8,809 nt of DNA. Origin: Actinomycetota bacterium. GTDB lineage: Bacteria; Actinomycetota; Actinomycetes; Nanopelagicales; Nanopelagicaceae. Position numbers and translations under genes: made by a program. The notes below the pieces were generated by a model. That model was given only the letters and a program-made list of their open reading frames with translations. It was not told the DNA's origin and did not search any database. Where the stretch lies: contig WLQV01000029.1 in assembly GCA_009697555.1 (NCBI GenBank), positions 1 through 8,809 on the forward strand. Reading direction: 5' to 3'. The stretch's first letter is position 1; each line of letters begins with the position of its first letter. Positions 7,372-8,809 of the stretch are shown one piece after another.

Positions 7372-8326
7372 ATTCGAGTGGATGTTCGCTAGAAATCATG
7401 CGAATCGTGTTGGAGCGAGAGCGCATCACAATCGATTGTGAAGTGATGTGGGTGCCGTGAAAGCGCACACCATTGAGCAATTCGCCATCCGTAATACCTG
7501 TCGCAGCAAAGAAAACATCATCGCCAGTCACTAAATCGTTAGTGGTAAATACCTTGCTGAGATCGAGATTAGCCGCTTGCGCGCGCTCTTTCTCCACACC
7601 GTCTTTGGGGCGAAGGCGACCTTGAATAGTTCCACCTAAACACTTCATGGCACAGGCGGCAATGATTCCTTCGGGTGTGCCACCAATTCCCATGAGCATG
7701 TCGATACCAGTATTTGGCCGCGCTGCCATGACTGCACCGGCAACGTCGCCATCGGTGATGAACTTAATGCGCGCACCTGCATCGCGAATATCTTTGACTA
7801 ATTGATCATGGCGCGGACGATCTAATACAACAACGGTGAGTGCCGATACATCCATACGCTTTGCTTTTGCTACGCGCTTGAGATTTTCGGCAACTGGCGC
7901 GGTGATGTCGACAACATCGGCAGCTTCTGGCCCTACGACAATCTTCTCCATGTAGAAAACTGCAGATGGATCAAACATCGCACCGCGTTCGGCAACTGCA
8001 ATTACAGAGATCGCATTATTCATACCTTTAGCGGCAAGTGTGGTGCCGTCGATTGGGTCTACTGCAACATCACAGAGGGGACCGGTGCCATCGCCAACTT
8101 GCTCACCATTAAATAACATCGGCGCATTATCTTTTTCGCCTTCACCAATAACAACAACGCCATTCATCGCAACAGTGCTAATCATTCGTCGCATTGCATC
8201 AACTGCAACTTGGTCGGCGCCCTCTTTATCGCCGCGGCCAGACCACTTCGATGCTGCGATCGCAGCAGTTTCAGTAACGCGGACTAATTCCAGTGCCAGG
8301 TTGCGCGAGGGTAGCGATGTGGGCAT
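7352..8326 (-). CDS. glpX: Class II fructose-1,6-bisphosphatase
   Basis: This 324-residue GlpX-type phosphatase hydrolyses fructose-1,6-bisphosphate to fructose-6-phosphate in gluconeogenesis, in the cytoplasm. The metal and catalytic residues fit the E. coli GlpX pattern: D33 (GRGDKEGAD), E62 ([11 protein letters not shown]), D90 and D93 with T95 (DPIDGTT), and E219 (GIGGTPEGI). RPRH (170-173) and ITDGDVA (190-196) are also present. The length is typical. No Shine-Dalgarno precedes the ATG at 8326 and no other start lies in frame nearby, while a -10-like TAGATT ends 7 nt before it, so a leaderless mRNA is likely. It is a housekeeping gene that converges on the sugar operon rather than belonging to it. 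Sedoheptulose-1,7-bisphosphatase activity is possible for some relatives. Confidence 0.96.
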   Translation of the reverse strand: MPTSLPSRNLALELVRVTETAAIAASKWSGRGDKEGADQVAVDAMRRMISTVAMNGVVVIGEGEKDNAPMLFNGEQVGDGTGPLCDVAVDPIDGTTLAAKGMNNAISVIAVAERGAMFDPSAVFYMEKIVVGPEAADVVDITAPVAENLKRVAKAKRMDVSALTVVVLDRPRHDQLVKDIRDAGARIKFITDGDVAGAVMAARPNTGIDMLMGIGGTPEGIIAACAMKCLGGTIQGRLRPKDGVEKERAQAANLDLSKVFTTNDLVTGDDVFFAATGITDGELLNGVRFHGTHITSQSIVMRSRSNTIRMISSEHPLESKILNF

Positions 8327-8333
8327 GAGCGTA

Positions 8334-8339
8334 AATCTA
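8334..8339 (-). promoter_or_regulatory. Candidate -10 element for glpX (leaderless)
   Basis: Read on the minus strand this is TAGATT, a TANNNT match, ending exactly 7 nt before the glpX ATG. This places the start of transcription at or beside the A of the start codon. No clear -35 was identified. The absence of a Shine-Dalgarno supports leaderless expression. Confidence 0.5.
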
Positions 8340-8347
8340 TCGTAGAT
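8335..8347. repeat. Short inverted repeat in the divergent intergenic region
   Basis: The arms ATCTA and TAGAT are separated by TCG, in the middle of the 36-bp gap between the two divergent start codons. The repeat overlaps the candidate glpX -10 element. It could be half-sites for a regulator or simply the AT-rich promoter composition; 5-bp arms are weak evidence. Confidence 0.3.
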
Positions 8348-8349
8348 GC

Positions 8350-8355
8350 CATACT
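8350..8355 (+). promoter_or_regulatory. Candidate -10 element for the divergent oxidoreductase gene
   Basis: CATACT matches 4 of 6 bases of TATAAT and ends 7 nt before the ATG at 8363, the geometry of a leaderless transcript. TAGATG at 8343-8348 is an alternative that would give a leader of about 7 nt. No Shine-Dalgarno is visible before this start. Confidence 0.38.
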
Positions 8356-8362
8356 TGCCGAC

Positions 8363-8809
8363 ATGGGAAAGGTACGAGTTGGCGTAATTGGTGCGGGAAG
8401 TTGGGCAATCGCCTCACATTTACCGAATCTGGCTAAACATCGCGACGACATAGAGTTCGTTGGAGTATCACGCCTTGGCGCTGAGACGCTTAAGAAAATT
8501 CAAGATGAGTATGGATTTAAAGTCGCATCAGAGGATTATCGCGATGTCATCAACGCCGGAATTGATATCTGCGTTATTGGATCGCCAACTGGATTTCATC
8601 ACGAACATGCCAAAGCCGCCCTGGAAGCTGGTGCACATGTCCTATGTGAAAAGCCAGTCACCATTGATCCGAAAGAGGCGTGGGATCTCGATGCGATTGC
8701 AAAGCGAGTCGATCGCCATTTAATTATCGCCTTTGGTTGGAATTACTTTCCGATGATGGTGCAAGCAAAAGAATTGATGGAAAAACATGGAATCGGCAAT
8801 CTCGAACAG
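8363..8809 (+). CDS. Gfo/Idh/MocA family oxidoreductase, N-terminal part (truncated by window end)
   Basis: 149 codons from the ATG at 8363 run open to the window edge. They encode the Rossmann domain of a Gfo/Idh/MocA oxidoreductase: [10 protein letters not shown] (6-15) for dinucleotide binding, and [13 protein letters not shown] (94-106) with the conserved K97. The end of the second beta strand reads VGVSRLG, with no acidic residue at 36-37 and an R at 37. This would favour NADP(H), although that is an inference. Members oxidise sugars or cyclitols or reduce related ketones; the substrate domain is outside the window. The gene diverges from glpX with 36 bp between start codons. It could be a sugar dehydrogenase related to the neighbouring pathway, but separation by glpX makes the link uncertain. 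No in-frame start lies closer to glpX. Confidence 0.88.
   Translation, partial: MGKVRVGVIGAGSWAIASHLPNLAKHRDDIEFVGVSRLGAETLKKIQDEYGFKVASEDYRDVINAGIDICVIGSPTGFHHEHAKAALEAGAHVLCEKPVTIDPKEAWDLDAIAKRVDRHLIIAFGWNYFPMMVQAKELMEKHGIGNLEQ

Noticed and set aside
8040..8345. 101-codon plus-strand open frame over glpX
   Set aside because: It is the antisense shadow of conserved GlpX motifs, and its Ser/Thr/Pro composition is typical of such frames.
8460..8723. 87-codon plus-strand open frame near the window end
   Set aside because: It is out of frame with the clearly coding Gfo/Idh/MocA sequence that covers the same bases.
1..8809. tRNA, rRNA, CRISPR, insertion sequence or riboswitch
   Set aside because: None seen by reading both strands: the window is almost fully occupied by protein-coding genes, with no direct repeats at regular spacing and no transposase-like frame.

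Overview
The window looks like part of a compact, streamlined actinobacterial chromosome. Base composition appears balanced by eye, genes are packed with almost no intergenic space, and the GlpX and Gfo/Idh/MocA proteins read like actinobacterial family members. A freshwater acI/Nanopelagicales-type actinobacterium is a plausible guess, but this is inference only: there is no rRNA or other phylogenetic marker here.

Positions 1-7371 hold one tightly packed plus-strand operon, whose promoter lies outside the window. It opens with the last codons of a membrane protein (perhaps a sugar transporter), which overlaps the next gene through ATGA. Then follow an FAH-fold 2-keto-3-deoxy-sugar-acid dehydratase, an SMP-30/gluconolactonase-type lactonase, two tandem paralogous SDR dehydrogenases, an enolase-superfamily sugar-acid dehydratase, an alpha-ketoglutarate-semialdehyde dehydrogenase and an FGGY sugar kinase. 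Gaps between these genes are 1-18 bp.

Together they make a complete candidate set for oxidative, non-phosphorylative pentose breakdown (Weimberg type). An aldose is oxidised to a lactone (SDR), hydrolysed to the acid (lactonase), dehydrated to the 2-keto-3-deoxy acid (enolase-superfamily enzyme) and then to alpha-ketoglutarate semialdehyde (FAH-family enzyme), and finally oxidised to alpha-ketoglutarate (ALDH). The dehydratase is of the enolase superfamily, as in archaeal versions, rather than the IlvD/EDD type of Caulobacter. The kinase and the second SDR are not needed for this route, which suggests a side branch or a second substrate. The actual sugar cannot be read from sequence.

At 7352-7371 the kinase gene overlaps tail-to-tail by 20 bp with minus-strand glpX (class II fructose-1,6-bisphosphatase). 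A 36-bp intergenic region (8327-8362) separates glpX from a divergent Gfo/Idh/MocA oxidoreductase gene that runs off the window end. That short gap carries candidate -10 elements 7 nt from each start codon and a small inverted repeat, which suggests leaderless divergent transcripts. No RNA genes, CRISPR arrays, insertion sequences, or gene-free stretches above 300 bases were seen.
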